The position numbers and the translations under genes were made by a program. From Siphonodentalium dalli (taxonomy: Eukaryota > Mollusca > Scaphopoda > Gadilida > Siphonodentaliidae): a DNA stretch of 64,000 bases. Location: positions 144,603,950-144,667,949 of the forward strand of contig CP136063.1 of NCBI GenBank assembly GCA_032622095.1, written 5' to 3'. Positions 22,156 through 34,360 of the stretch are shown in pieces; position 1 is the stretch's first letter; every line of letters begins with the position of its first letter. The notes under the pieces were generated by a model. It was not told the origin of the DNA, ran no database searches, and was given only the letters and a program-made list of their open reading frames with translations.

Positions 22156-24314
22156 TGTAGTCGTAGTCTGGATGTCCGAATTAAAAATAAACTATCGCCG
22201 ATCACACACAAAACAAAAATTACTCACCCACGACGATCGATTATTTCGATTACATCTGAACCACTGAATAATTCGTTATTCGATAGCAGGCAATTTCTCA
22301 CGTATAATCCATAAGGAGTAACCATATTTGCCGCAGTTTCTGGAACGAAAGAAACACACCCGTGGTTAAGGAGACATATGGTGCTCGCTGTGGGTAAATA
22401 TGAAAAATGTGAAGAAAATGGAATGAAAGTGTCAATTACACGTTATACATATCTAGGTCAGGCGTCAGCTGATAACATGTGTCACCAAAGTCGTTATTTC
22501 GTGGGAGAATCTGGATTCAGAATCCGAAACCTATTACGGGGCGGGGCTAAATCGAGATTACAAGGATTATAGGTCAGATTTTGAAATCCACGTGGTCTCC
22601 GATACTATGGTTTAATGTTCTCCCAGCGTCAAACATGGACAAATCTAATTAGCTGCCAATCCAACTTAATCGCGTCTGATGTTTGATGTTTGGTTCAAGG
22701 GGGGGGGGGGGGGGGTGCAGTTGACCGGAAATTTGATGGTGCACCCCATGGGAACCTTCTAGCCACGTCCCCAGAACTTGTACGTGCGGGTATTTAATCA
22801 AATAAATTGACTAACATTTCTACTATATATTCCTGGGATTCTAGAATAAGCTTTACATTTGTGTTTGTGCGATTGGAAAATGAGCTCACGTCCGATCACA
22901 AGACCACAACATTAGCTACATGGGCAAAGCTGTATTTTCCAACTAATGTACAACACGTTGGCCAAAAAATGCCTGTGTTTCTGCACTATACAGAGACTAT
23001 TGTGCAAAACGACTGCATTTAACGAACAAAACATTTTAAATATGAAAATTTTATAAGACTAGATAGTACATACGTGTATCTGATAATCCATCGATATCAT
23101 ATAATCCTACTATTTCTTGAATAAGAAGGAACACATAATAACCAACAAAGCAGAAGACATATCCATGCAGGTTCACGAGAATTCGGTCAATGGTGACGTA
23201 TCCACCGAATTTGATATCGACATGCGTTCGGGCGGTATTTTATGAATGGAACAGGGTGGATTTATGAAATGAACATGATGAAAGTGACAATGAAATTGAC
23301 AAGGATTTGTTTCAACTTCGCCACCAATCGAAGTGCTCCCCCAGCGTTACTATCAATAACATTATTATTTGGCTAATTTCAGTAAAATTCTCACCGTTTA
23401 CACTCGATAACGCAAATTTGTCTCCGCATTTAAAATTGTTTGATATGGATCGTTTATATTTTACAATAATTTGTACCCAAGGGACGCATTCTTATGTTTT
23501 ATTGTGTTTTTAAACTCCGAAGTGGGGAAATCTCGGTTTGTTTACATTATGAATGTTCTGATTCCGATTACGGAATCATAATCGGAATCCAGATTACGAA
23601 GAAATAACGATTAGGATCTGTTCGTTTACTGATTCTGTTCTGTTCGTTTACCGAACCACGTCGTACGGAGTGTAATCCGTAGTGTGAATCCAGATTATTC
23701 CACGAAATAACGACTCAGGAGAGGGAATTTATTGCACCTATATTTTGTTGTAGGCTGATAACCTAAGTTTCGCGATCCGATTGATGCACAGACGTTACAG
23801 GGTACGTTTTTCGGCTACAGCCAATCTTCGGAAGGTACCCCAGCCCGAAATTTTGGGACATTTGTCACAGATGGCAAACTTTAATACTTTAATTGTTCGT
23901 CTCGAAATCGCAAAACGGACAAGGAGCCGTAACTCAACCAATTGGATAGGAGATACATTGGAAAACGTTATGCATTGCAGTTTAAATTGGAGGATTTATA
24001 AAATGGAAAGTTAACATGGACGGCCATGTTATTCGATGAAATTCGGAATAAAAATAGATGTCATCTTGGCGTCTCTCCGAATTTACATAAGAAGTTTGGG
24101 ATGACTCTGAAAAAAATTGATGACTGTACGGCGTGCCAAAATGATTTAGTCATGCAAAGAATACAATTCATGATGGCTGCTGGCAGCCATATTTTTGATC
24201 GAAAATTATTCAAATTCGATAGCGCGCATCTTTGGAGCGCAGCTGGCCCAAAAAATACTTGTAGCCAAAAGATTAGCAATTTCCAGATTTTGTTTAGCCA
24301 AATGAAAACATTTT
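22156..24314. other. Unassigned, with small simple repeats
   Basis: Contains a run of 17 G (22699-22715) and a small inverted repeat GATTCCGATTA/TAATCGGAATC (23561-23590) within a locally repetitive block (to about 23720). The phrases AACAAAGCAGAA, CACGMGAATTCG and CTCCCCCAGC near 23140-23345 recur around 61570-61720, so both places hold fragments of one repeat. No gene is supported. Confidence 0.4.
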
Positions 24315-24986
24315 AAGGAGGAGGTCAAGTGACCAAATTTGAATGGGCATTTCCATGCAAATCTCCCCAGCAACAGCTATATATGAAGCAGTTGTCTGGG
24401 AACTAAAGCAGCCATATGATTAAACAGACATACCATTTAACTGGCGGCTGGGCTTGGTAAATAGACAAATTGTGGAATTTCTGGAATTACAACACTTGAC
24501 CAGATATACACAGAACGAAACGATGTGTAAATGGGTTTGTCGATACGGCACGACTGTTGTCGCGGAAGGATAGAACGAGAGGCGCTTGCGTTCTATCCTT
24601 CCACGATAGCACTAGTGCCGTATCGACAACCCCATTTACACAACATGTCGTTCTGTGTTTATCACACGCTTCGTGTCCTAGAATCCGTGCATTAAAAATA
24701 TAGACTTAGAAGGTTTATTTAGCCACATAGAGGGCGTGTTTTGTCATGTGTGATGATGCTTTTATTTTATAGTTCCGGTTTCATGGTTGAGGCGAACGTC
24801 CCGTACGTATTTGTAAATATGGAACAGCAATAACACTGTACTTCTGGGAACAAGTGTGTAATAAAAATGTGTATTGTTTTCAATAGCGCATAAAGTCACA
24901 CATATAAATATTTGCAGCTCTGTAACTTTTGCTGCGGATATTTGCATGGAAATGCCCATTCAAAATTGGTCACTTGACCTCCTTCT
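24315..24986. mobile_element. TIR element of about 0.67 kb containing a palindrome
   Basis: AAGGAGGAGGTCAAGTGACC followed by AAATTTGAATGGGCATTTCC at the left is mirrored at the right by GGAAATGCCCATTCAAAATT and GGTCACTTGACCTCCTTCT. That gives terminal inverted repeats of about 60 bp. The interior holds the palindrome at 24507-24660 and a segment shared in opposite orientation with 50610-50925. No transposase; the target duplication was not resolved. Confidence 0.7.
24507..24660. repeat. Palindrome inside the TIR element
   Basis: Arms begin ACACAGAACGAAACG and end CATGTCGTTCTGTGT; the centre is GGAAGGATAGAACGAGAGGC facing GCGTTCTATCCTTCC. TGTAAATGGG/CCCATTTACA and GTCGATACGGCAC/GTGCCGTATCGAC pair well. 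Arms of about 70 bases. Confidence 0.88.
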
Positions 24987-26064
24987 AAAGCCACTTTCTC
25001 CCCATGCAGTGTATAATCCACATTTAATAACACGGATTTTGAATTTGATTTTAATATCGATAATAGAACATTGACATAACTTGCACACTGTATCACATTC
25101 ATTTAGGATGTCGCAGATGCAGTTTTCAACATACATCAACTTATACGATGCAATTGAGTGTAGACACCGCTGGCTTGTGCATAATAATCAATAATCAATC
25201 ACAGTCATCAAGCTTGAATAATAGTCGACAATAGATCGGACATATTCCTCAAACAATAGCCACCGTGTGATATACACATATTTTAATTTTCTTCGAGCTA
25301 TATATAATTACGGTATTGGTGGGTGAGTATAATATGAAATGGACACTCAAATTATACACAACGACTTAATCACAAACACCATCAAACCGCAGTGAGGTGA
25401 CTGTCTTTTGTGCAACTGAAATTAGCTGCATTTGTGGTAATTAGATCCGCTACAAAGACGGCGTGAGACCAACGCCATTGTATTCTATGTATGCTGTCTA
25501 AGTGTGTCTGTGGGATTGCTTTTGGCCATTTGTGTCGCCATTTGACAACTTATTTTAGCCATTTCTATTTATTTTACGCATTTTGGCTAAAATGGGTAAC
25601 GGCAGCTATAATGCTAATAGAGCGTATCCTAAGCACGCCTGTATATTATAAAAAAAAACATTTTTCCAATAAATTTGTAATACAAATAAAAGAAGAAATT
25701 TGATCTCTATCTCCATGTTCTTAGTGATGATAGTTGTACAAACTGTTATGATTTTTCAAATTTACCCACTCCGAGTGCCTCATCCTGTCCCACTGAGTGT
25801 TCCTGCTATAATGTGTTATGGTATCGGTCTGTATTGGTACTTTAGATATAATGTTGGTAGGGTAATGTGATGCAGTTAATGAGAAGTATCGTTATGTTCC
25901 ACACATCATAATCGCGATCGTTGGCTAATCCGTTCGATTCGAAGAAGCCAGATTCGATATGAAAGATTCAAGTATATTTTAATAATGGATGCTCTGGTTG
26001 TTGCAAAGTGATCCAACATTATTAAATCACTTTGCAAAATCCAATATAGAAATTAAAATATATG
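24987..26064. other. No recognised feature
   Basis: AT-rich. No repeat or coding segment can be supported. Confidence 0.4.
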
Positions 26065-26196
26065 GAGGATCTCCAACAAATTTTATGAAACGAGTTTGAT
26101 AAATTTAATTCACAACGAATCGTAGACGAGTTGTGAATCAAATTTATCATACAAGTTTATTAAATCTTATAGGCCAACATAACGAGTTGAAGATCT
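26065..26196. repeat. Degenerate palindrome P2
   Basis: GAGGATCTCCAAC at the left faces GTTGAAGATCTTT at the right, with an inner stem AAACGAGTTTGATAAATTT / AAATTTATCATACAAGTTT and a tip CACAACGA / CGAGTTGTG. At the tip CGAA (26116-26119) and CGAG (26127-26130) read in the same direction, so the stem has G-A mismatches there. It is related in plan and outer sequence to the palindrome at 26446. Confidence 0.75.
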
Positions 26197-26445
26197 TTTA
26201 TATCACATGAAAAAACTAGAAGCTTTATGCCTTTTTAACAAATCAAAATCTTTAAAAGAAGCTGGAACATGCATGCAAAATGCATACATAACTTTAATGA
26301 ACAAATCAATCATTTTGCAATGTCTGGTGTTGGTATCATGCGCGGATTTTCGAAATAATATTAATCCGCGCAGTAATTTTGTTGGCGCGATGCCAAGTAT
26401 CCCGCGATGCACGGGCATATTCATCACTGGTGAGATATATAGAGG
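26197..26445. other. Interval between two palindromes
   Basis: No gene recognised; short ORFs on both strands mirror each other and have no motif. Confidence 0.4.
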
Positions 26446-26590
26446 ATCTACAACTCGTCCCCAGTTTATAGCGGAATTTACAAAACGAGTCCAGTAAATT
26501 AGGTCTGGACCGAGCCTTTGGCGAGGTCCAGACCTAATTTACTGGACGAGTTTTGTAATTTCCGCTATAAACTGGGGACGAGTTGTAGAT
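26446..26590. repeat. Near-perfect palindrome P3
   Basis: ATCTACAACTCGTCCCCAG is mirrored at the end, and pairing continues almost unbroken to a CCTTTGG tip. The exceptions are telling: ACGAGT at 26485-26490 faces ACGAGT at 26546-26551, and CGAG at 26511-26514 faces CGAG at 26522-26525. Both pairs read in the same direction, each leaving adjacent G-A mismatches bounded by C-G pairs. There is essentially no other mismatch in 70 bp of stem. Confidence 0.92.
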
Positions 26591-27605
26591 TCTATTTATT
26601 ACAAGATCCAAAACATCGACAAAACATACTTAAATCAACAAATGGAACGAGAAACTAACATCGGCTTCTATAAGACATGCGATGACGTTTCACGTAACTA
26701 TTCGTTGTTTGCCCGCGTAAAGAAATAGTCCCAGATAAATAAAGACTATTTGGCGCTTTTAATGGCGTATATTTAATAACATAACTTTTCAAATTCTTCA
26801 GTCATGATAGTTTGTTGGAAAAATATTGGAAGTCATAGTATTTTTGAGACGTAGCGTACGGAATGTTAAAAGACGGTAATCCGGAAGTCAAAGGTCACCT
26901 GGCACTATTTCCTGTTATTAAACGAACGTTTAATATCACAATTTATAGAATGGGTTTATTGAATGGAATAATGGTAGGATCGTGTAATAAAAGGAAATAT
27001 GTAATGGTTTTTTAATGATATAATATGGGTTTCATGTGATATATCAACATATATAGGTTACTGAATCCTTTACGGATTAGAAAAAAGCATCATAACCGAC
27101 GTCCAGTGTGCGTACTATGATCGTAGGACTCAATGCGTTTCTGCTGAACTGAACTAGTGCCCATGCGTTTCTGCTGAGCTGCACTAACGTTTTATCGCAA
27201 AATAAAACTATAATCATTATCAAAGCACACGTTTGGTTAACACCGCCATAAACAGTTTCATATTATGATGCTGAGCTCATATTGTCAATAAAATTATAGT
27301 TATAACTGATAAAACTAAAAGGTACTGCTAAAGTATTTCTGCCAATTGTGTAACTAGATTCAGGTTGAGCTGGAACTTGTGAAATTTTTAATTTCAACCA
27401 ATTGAAATGCCGTTGAAACTCGAAAGGGTTGGGGAGCAACGCAAATGACGCCATCGTAAACAAGGCGCCTCAAATCGTAGGTCACCGCAATGATAATTGA
27501 AGCGAAGGCAATATGGATTTTAATTCATTCATTTCGACTGTTTTTGCGTCCTAATCTATTAAAACTTTGTGGGATATCTTGGAACGTGTTTAGGAAGGAT
27601 TGTTT

Positions 27606-27607
<2 letters not shown>
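26591..27607. other. No recognised feature
   Basis: CGTTTCTGCTGARCTG(A/C)ACTA occurs twice (27136-27156 and 27166-27186). Nothing else stands out. Confidence 0.4.

Positions 27608-27667
<60 letters not shown>
27608..27667. repeat. TA dinucleotide microsatellite
   Basis: An uninterrupted run of about 30 TA units. Confidence 0.97.
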
Positions 27668-27674
<7 letters not shown>

Positions 27675-28063
27675 ACCTTCTAAAAAGGTGAGTTTGAGGA
27701 CTGCATTTGTTGTCATGAATATTAATCTGACAGCGCTTGTCTGCAAGTAGTGATGGCCGAATTCGCGTATTTGATGCAAAAGTTACAAAGATTTCTCCAC
27801 TCGATTCTCTTAAAATGCACCCTAATCGGTCAAATTCTTTTAATAATTCTATCTAAATACATCTTAGGTATTATTCGGATCTGCTATCCCAGTCGAAAAA
27901 GGTTTAGTATAGAATAGAATAATCATTTATTAAAGTGACATGTGTTACAAGCATATAATAAATTCATCACATACAGGTGATAGAATATATGTATATATAT
28001 AACATTTCAATATAACACCCGGCCATCGAGGCCTATATGTCAATATGAGGATGGAATATTTTT

Positions 28064-28516
28064 CTATGCTGATTGCGCAGCTGGAGGGAAATCATCCACT
28101 CTTTTTGACAAAACTTGTTGTCTGAATTTGTAACATTTAAACAGGTATTTGCCAAAAGGGATGTGAAGTCTGTCAACAAGGATAATCAGAAGTTGATTTT
28201 CAGTAAGGTTATTTATGCGACCATAAGCGCGTTTAACTGTACACATAAACTCGTTTCGCAATTTAGAGTATGCTGGACATTTGAATACAAAATGCATTTC
28301 ATCTTCAACATCACCCGAATTGCATACGATGCAATATCGTTCATCTACGCTTGTATTTGTATATCGACCAGTTTCAATGGCTAGTGGTAACACGCCACAT
28401 CTGAATTTAGTATGACCAAAACGGCTATTGACAAGAGTTTGTTTACAAAATGAGAGCACTCGATGACCCGTACACGCTGTAAATTTATGATCGAAACAAA
28501 ATTCAATTTCTTCCAT
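28064..28516 (-). pseudogene. Retrotransposon RT C-terminal region
   Basis: A 150-codon minus-strand open frame with LVNSRFGHTKFRCGVLPLAI, ETGRYTN, then RYCIVCNSGDVEDEMHFVFKCPAYSKLRNEF. C-x2-C-x6-E-D-E-x-H-F-x3-C-P-x-Y-x3-R is the zinc-knuckle signature at the C-terminus of many invertebrate non-LTR retrotransposon ORF2 proteins. The catalytic RT domain is absent upstream, so this is a 5'-truncated copy with its coding end still open. AT-rich sequence down to about 27900 may be its 3' UTR. Less likely it is a domesticated gene; there is no splice evidence for that. Confidence 0.7.
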
Positions 28517-28539
28517 CTAAAACATAATTATGTTCTGGA

Positions 28540-29575
28540 CTCTATTATTTTAAGAATATATAAGTATTACACACAGACACACGAAGTTTCAGCTTAAAAT
28601 TTTGAAAAATAACAGTTTTATCGACATAAATCGATTTTTTGTCTCTTTTTCCGTTTTGTTTTATGATTAAAAAAATCAATTTCTCGAGTCTGAAAGCTTA
28701 TTTCTTGTACAATCAAGTTATTTTAAGATCGGATAAGTATATTAAACATGCATTCAAAGTCCGAACCTCATAAATTGGATATTAGTCGTTTTATTAACAA
28801 TTGTTTAGTTAGATCTAACTTTTTTTTTTAAATCGATGTTTAATAAAAATTTATTTCTCAAGTCTAAAAGACCATTACTTGTTAAAATTAGTTAAATTAA
28901 GATTATGTAATTATTCCACACCCATTGACGTGAGTCATATGTATTCAACGGAATCCCAGCCATTGAATACATATTAGTGTATACCTCTAGTGGAATACAA
29001 GCCAGAACTATTCTTGTTGACGTTGTCGCCAAGAAAGATGACGTACATTGCGTCGATCATCCGCTTCCGGTGATCCCCCCATAATTACTGGTTATTTGTC
29101 AGACTTAAATCACAATAAAGGTAGCTATAGTAACAATGAATGTGATATCCATGGATTGAACTTATCTGACTGAACGGTGTTGAATAAACACAGAACACAA
29201 CTTGCATCATAACAATTGTTTAGTTAGATCTAACTTTTTTTTTTAAATCGATGTTTAATAAAAATTTATTTCTCAAGTCTAAAAGACCATTACTTGTTAA
29301 AATTAGTTAAATTAAGATTATGTAAGTATTCTAGATAGGCACACGAAGTCTCAGCTTAATTTTTTTTTAAATAGGAATTTTATCGATATAAATCGATTTT
29401 AATGGGAAATCCTATGTTAAAATTTAGCATCGAAAATAATTTTGAATTCTGTCATTTTAAGAATATATTAGTATGACACGCAGACACACCAAGTTTCAGC
29501 TTAAAATTTTGAAAAATAACAGTTTTATCGACATAAATCGATTTGAATGGGAAATCCCATGTTAAATAAATTTTA
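28540..29575. repeat. Interrupted array of AT-rich repeats
   Basis: Two phrases alternate: AGTTTCAGCTTAAAATTTTG with ACAGTTTTATCGACATAAAT (about 28588 and 29492, degenerate at 29350), and AACAATTGTTTAGTTAGATC with CTCAAGTCTAAAAGACCATT (28797-28915 and 29210-29325, nearly identical). An unrelated 290-bp stretch (28920-29208) separates the halves, so either a unit was duplicated or a segment was inserted. Confidence 0.75.
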
Positions 29576-31205
29576 GGGCCCTGCGAGTGTTTTCTGAGCT
29601 GCTCCATATTGGGCACCAGGGTCCATATTTTACCGGTTCTACCTGATAATTGTGCGACAGTACAGTGACGTTACTTTATAGGTCAACATTGGTCATTATC
29701 ACTCGACAAATTTATTTCAGTCTATCGTATCAACCCAGGGGCGCAGCGGTCAGACAATTATTTGTACGGCCGAATAATATGGGGCACAATTTACATATGC
29801 TGCACATGTGAAGCATTATCCGAGCTGCAAAACTGTGAGTGGGGGGCGCAAGAGTGGGGAGAAAACAAGAGGGGAGTTTCGAGGTTTGGTTTTCATTGCC
29901 CTGGGGAATTTTTTAATATTGCATTCGAAATGACGCATTCTACTTGGTTTACTGATATATATACATGCATATAGAAATGGTTAGAAAAATGGAAATCAGT
30001 AATATTTACTGTACATATTGAGTTAGATAAACTCGATATTGACATCGGTCGTATTTCAAGTAGATTATACATGATCGATCGAGTGAGTGACAATTGCATA
30101 ATTACATTCGCCCATGTATGTCACTGCAGAAGTTGGTGAGGGAAGTGTGGACTCTGTGGAGTATATATATATATCATACGAGTGGGGTATATCATGCTCC
30201 AGTGATGTTATGTATACATGTAGTAACCATATTTGATTTACATAACATGTCGATGTGCCAACAACGCAGTTGATCGTGATGCGAATTGAACAGCTCCACT
30301 GCATGCTAGTTAAATTTATTTGAGTACCAGTCTTTCGGCTGACCATTACCATCGAACCACACACCACAGAAGAAAGATTAAGTTTGAATAACAAACTTTT
30401 GTCTAAATGTCTGCATGTGCAAATGATAGCGAATGAACGGTCGACATAGTTGCTTGTCTTTGTTGGTTTGTTGTGTCGGTTCAATGTTACAATAACTCTG
30501 TATTCTGATATCGGCGTGAAACTGTGACAGTGTGCAGATTTAGATCTCGGAATATTTAACTTCAAAGTTCCAATGTCATGATGACTAACCAGGCTTTTTC
30601 CGGAAATATATTGTCCAACTTCAGCAGTGTGCGAGAATGTCTGACAAGTACATCCACCATCTCAGCATTGGCTGACAGCACCTGGGGTGTAGCTTGGAAG
30701 GTGGAGAACATGCAATCGGGTATCACTTCCGACGTTAATGAGAAATTTGCTCATCCGAAATCCCCCACCAAATTGCATGTACATGTACATTGCTATTGAT
30801 ACGGCAGTCAAGCTGGTGAAAAAAATGCTATAGCCTATACCTAAATGACTGAATTGGCACATGGTAGTGACATGCCTACGGTTGGCGATACTTGTATCCT
30901 AACAACTAAAATTACAAAAATCCACACGTCAACACCATATCATAACTACGACTGCTCAAATATTATGATCAATTCATTGTTCTAATACTCTTTATAAGTT
31001 AATTGGGCATACCGGGAATGGCCGGATTGTTAACATTGGAGCTGGACTTATCGGGAATGCATTGGGCGGTGATCGTACCCTGGTCTTGCATGTTAGAAGT
31101 ATATCATTCATCTTTGCCAGCAAAATATTGGTACGGCCAAAACCGTCCAGCCGTACCCATAATAACGCCCTTGTATCAACCCCTATTTGCCCGGCATAGC
31201 CTGAC
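29576..31205. other. Unassigned; contains one outlying unit of the array that follows
   Basis: At 29684-29740 the phrase CAACATTGGTCATTATCACT with CAGTCTATCGTATCAACCCA matches the units starting at 31213. The rest has only short ORFs (for example 30065-30565 minus, 166 codons) with no recognisable domain. Confidence 0.4.
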
Positions 31206-31212
31206 TAAGTGT

Positions 31213-31965
31213 CAACATTGGTCTTTATCGCTCTACTAATTTATATCGTTTCATCGGTATGAATCCAATTATCCACATATAACCAACCCAACCTCTCATC
31301 CCGGTCCAATTTCTTTATTTGTTTCATCGGTGTAGTCCCGTTACGTACAGATTTTATCATCTGATACTTATGTCTATGGTATTACTATACTGTATACGTA
31401 TATCAATTGCTATTCCTTTCTATATAATTCTGGTGTCATCTATAGACAAAGAGATAATTTCAGGCCCCCCCCCCAATTTTATATAATTGCCGCTACAGTA
31501 CAGTCGCGATGCATTACATGGCAACATTGATCGCTATCGCTCTACTAATTTATGTCAGTTCATCGGTATGAACCCCTTTTTCTCCATATAACCAACCCAA
31601 CATCTAATCCCGGCCCAAATTATTATTTTTCTTTTCATCGGTATAGTAGTGTTGATGCTAATTTGCATTGTACCACTATAGAAGTCCATAAATGACTATT
31701 CTGGCACTATATAGAGATAACTAAGATTCTGACACCCCCCTATTTTATAGCCTTGTCGCAACAGTAGAGTTGAGATGCATAATATATCAACATTGGTCAT
31801 TATCGCTCTACAAATTTATATCAGTTCATCGTATCAACCCATATTTCCCTGTATCGCCCACCCCTCCCCAATTTTTTCTTTTGTATTATAGTCTCGTTAC
31901 GTACACATTTTATCATTTGATACTAATTTGTATTATGTATTTCTCTTCTGTTCAACAATGCCGAA
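31213..31965. repeat. Tandem array, units of about 266-309 bp
   Basis: CAACATTGGTCTTTATCGCT-CTACTAATTTATATC starts units at about 31213, 31522 and 31788. Each runs through CATCGGTATGAA(C)CC, CCATATAACCAACCCAAC, a pyrimidine tract and TTTTATCATYTGATACT. Divergence between units is appreciable, so the array is old. Confidence 0.75.
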
Positions 31966-32109
31966 ATCATACCGGTGCAATGCCTAGTAACTTTTGCTTC
32001 AACATGCCGAGTTCCGCTGCAGACGAGACAAAACTGACAACATTTCGAAATGTAAACAGGCTTCAAACTCACCAAAACCAAAGGTCCCAAGTCAAGGTCC
32101 AAAATCCCC

Positions 32110-32390
32110 AACACACTGATGTGAGGTTTAATGATAACTCCTTCTAAATAACCTTGCCAATATAAGGATGTGAGGTTTAATGTTAACTCCATCTACATAA
32201 CCAATATAAGGATGTGAGGTTTAATGATAACTCCATCTACATAACAATATAAGGATGTGAGGTTTAATGATAACTCCATCCACATAACCAATATAAGGAT
32301 GTGAGGTGTAATGATAATTCCATCCACATAACCAATATAAGGATGTGAGGTTTAATGATAACCCCATCCACATTACTAATAAATATGTCT
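32110..32390. repeat. Minisatellite, 43-44 bp unit
   Basis: GATGTGAGGTTTAATGATAA-CTCCATCCACATAACCAATATAAG recurs at 32118, 32167, 32211, 32254, 32298 and 32342. There are no spacers of independent sequence, so this is not a CRISPR-like array. Confidence 0.93.
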
Positions 32391-32744
32391 GAAAATTAAA
32401 CAACAAAATTAAATTCCATGATGGCGTCCAATATGGGCTACCTAATTCTGCTCCAAAAACATGTATCTTGACTATATGTATGTTTATGGGGAGAAACCGA
32501 TTATTTCAATGACATTTTAATTCACTGGGGGCCAAAATCCGACCTACGGGAGCGCACTTCGCGCGCGACTGTATCTTACGCATATATGTGCATACTTAAT
32601 ATAAAGCCAACAATTGGAATCCCAACAGAGAAGATTGCGCTGGCTCCATTGCGCATAGATATCATTGATGATCTCTATGGGAAACCAAATTGACATTTAA
32701 TAGACAATTTAGATTAACTGCAATAACTTAAGGAATCTCTAATT
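32391..32744. other. No recognised feature
   Basis: Includes TTCGCGCGCGAC near 32568 and another ATGGCGTCCAATATGG motif at 32421; no gene. Confidence 0.35.
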
Positions 32745-33252
32745 GTGCTCAAGCCCAATGAGAATATTTCTCATGGAGCTTAAATGCAATAAAAATATTC
32801 CTTAAGTTATTGTGCTTAAGCGTAATTAGAGATACCTTATTGCGCTTAAGCACAATATGATATTCCTGTGCAATAAGGAATATTCTTATTGCGCTTACGT
32901 GCAATAAGACATTCCTTATTACACTTAAGCGCAAGTACATCCCTATTGCACTTAAGCGCAATTAATATCTCTCTCATTAGATCACCCTTCTGCAAATAGT
33001 AGAATAATCCTATATTTGTTCCACCCATTGTACCATGGAGATGGACTACACCACCTGAATTATAGGGAGTTTATGTACTATATATAATATATTCCGTATT
33101 AAGAGATTCCTTATTGGGCTTTATTATATAAGCGCAATTTGAAAAAATTCCATTATTGCTCTTAAGCGCAGTTAAATATTTCCTTATTGCGCTTAAGCAC
33201 AATAGAGATTCCCTTATTGCACTTAAGTGCAATAAGGAATATTGCGCTTAAT
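32745..33252. repeat. Array of short palindromes around GCGCTTAAGCGC
   Basis: At least ten variants of ATTGCGCTTAAGCGCAAT (also TTGTGCTTAAGC and TTGCACTTAAGTGCAA) are separated by variable A/T text, very often AAGGAATATTCCTTATT-like, which is itself palindromic. Spacing is irregular (about 20-60 bp), so it is not a simple tandem repeat. The unit contains CTTAAG. The ORFs here are by-products. Confidence 0.85.
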
Positions 33253-33948
33253 TAAAAAAAATTGTTATAATTGTATTGTAACTATTGTTTTGTCCTTTAA
33301 TATTTCCCATACATCATGTACACATATATTATGATAGAATAGTACTATTATTACTAATAGTACTCGTAGTAGTTAATACCACCTTACTGTCAATATTCTA
33401 TCATGGTTAGTTTCAGAATCATAACGTTAATTGTTATTACTATGTGTGTGTACTATACATGTACATCAGTCATCAATTAACACACTTAAGCAGAGCCTGG
33501 TTGAATATCTACCATATATGGTGGGTTATTCCCATCTTCAAGCTGTTGATGTCATTGAGACATTCAATGTTATTTTGCTATTTTGCATGCGAATTTCTTG
33601 TTTGGGGAGGGGTGGGTGGGTAATTGTATATTTAAATTATGTAGTAAACTGATGCCCCGGGATATATTTCAAAACGATTACTGATAGCCATGGCAATTTT
33701 AGTCAATACTCTTCCGGAAATCAGGGATAAGACCCATTAATAGAGTGACAACGTTTGCAAGTTTCCGAGAGACAATCAAAATTTCATACCATGAAGAACA
33801 TATTTGAATTACATTCAGTACAAATGGATAATACATATCTATATATATTTATATAAAGATGGTGATTTGTATGGGTATCACATTAAGAAACTACGCCATT
33901 TATTAGTGAACACATATATATAAAGAAGAAATTGTCCAAGAAATTGGG
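33253..33948. other. No recognised feature
   Basis: A loose inverted pair ATGATAGAATAG / ATTCTATCAT spans 33331-33405 around AGTACTATTA; otherwise nothing. Confidence 0.4.
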
Positions 33949-33957
33949 GTAAGTGAC

Positions 33958-34360
33958 GCTGAAAAGGTAATTGTCACCCCCTTTCGTTAAGTTGGGTACC
34001 CAGCTTTTTAAAACTTTCAGTTGGGTACCCAGCTTTTGTAAAATTTACAGTTGGGTACCCAGCTTTATGAGCAGTCAATCTGCAGTAACTATGTCCTATG
34101 CATACAATTCTTCTCCGCTATTATTTTCAAGCATCGTGACGAATAGACATCATAATTCTTATGTAAACAAGAATTCACACATTTACCAGGTTCATTTCGC
34201 AATCAACTGAGGGAAATCACTAATTAAATCAAGCTCTGTGTGAGATTTCATAAAGCTGGGTACCCAAACGTAAATTTTACAAAAGCTGGGTACCCAACTG
34301 AAAATAAAAATAAGCTGGGTACCCAGCTGAACGAAAGGGGGTGACAGTGACCATTTCAGC
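33958..34360. mobile_element. 403-bp TIR element with 9-bp target duplication
   Basis: GTAAGTGAC occurs directly on each side (33949-33957 and 34361-34369). The element starts GCTGAAAAGG and ends CCATTTCAGC. The inverted arms (about 120 bp) include GTCACCCCCTTTCG and three copies per arm of GGGTACCCAGCTTT. The spacer (34075-34240) is AT-rich and non-coding. A 9-bp duplication with long arms made of short repeats points to a MULE- or foldback-like MITE. The same plan as the element at 2864-4357, with unrelated sequence. Confidence 0.87.

Noticed and set aside
30065-30565. 166-codon minus-strand ORF
   Set aside because: No domain, no splice context, no repeat relationship and composition like its surroundings; probably chance.
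32110-32390. CRISPR-like regular spacing
   Set aside because: Repeats are contiguous with no unique spacers, and the context is eukaryotic; it is an ordinary minisatellite.
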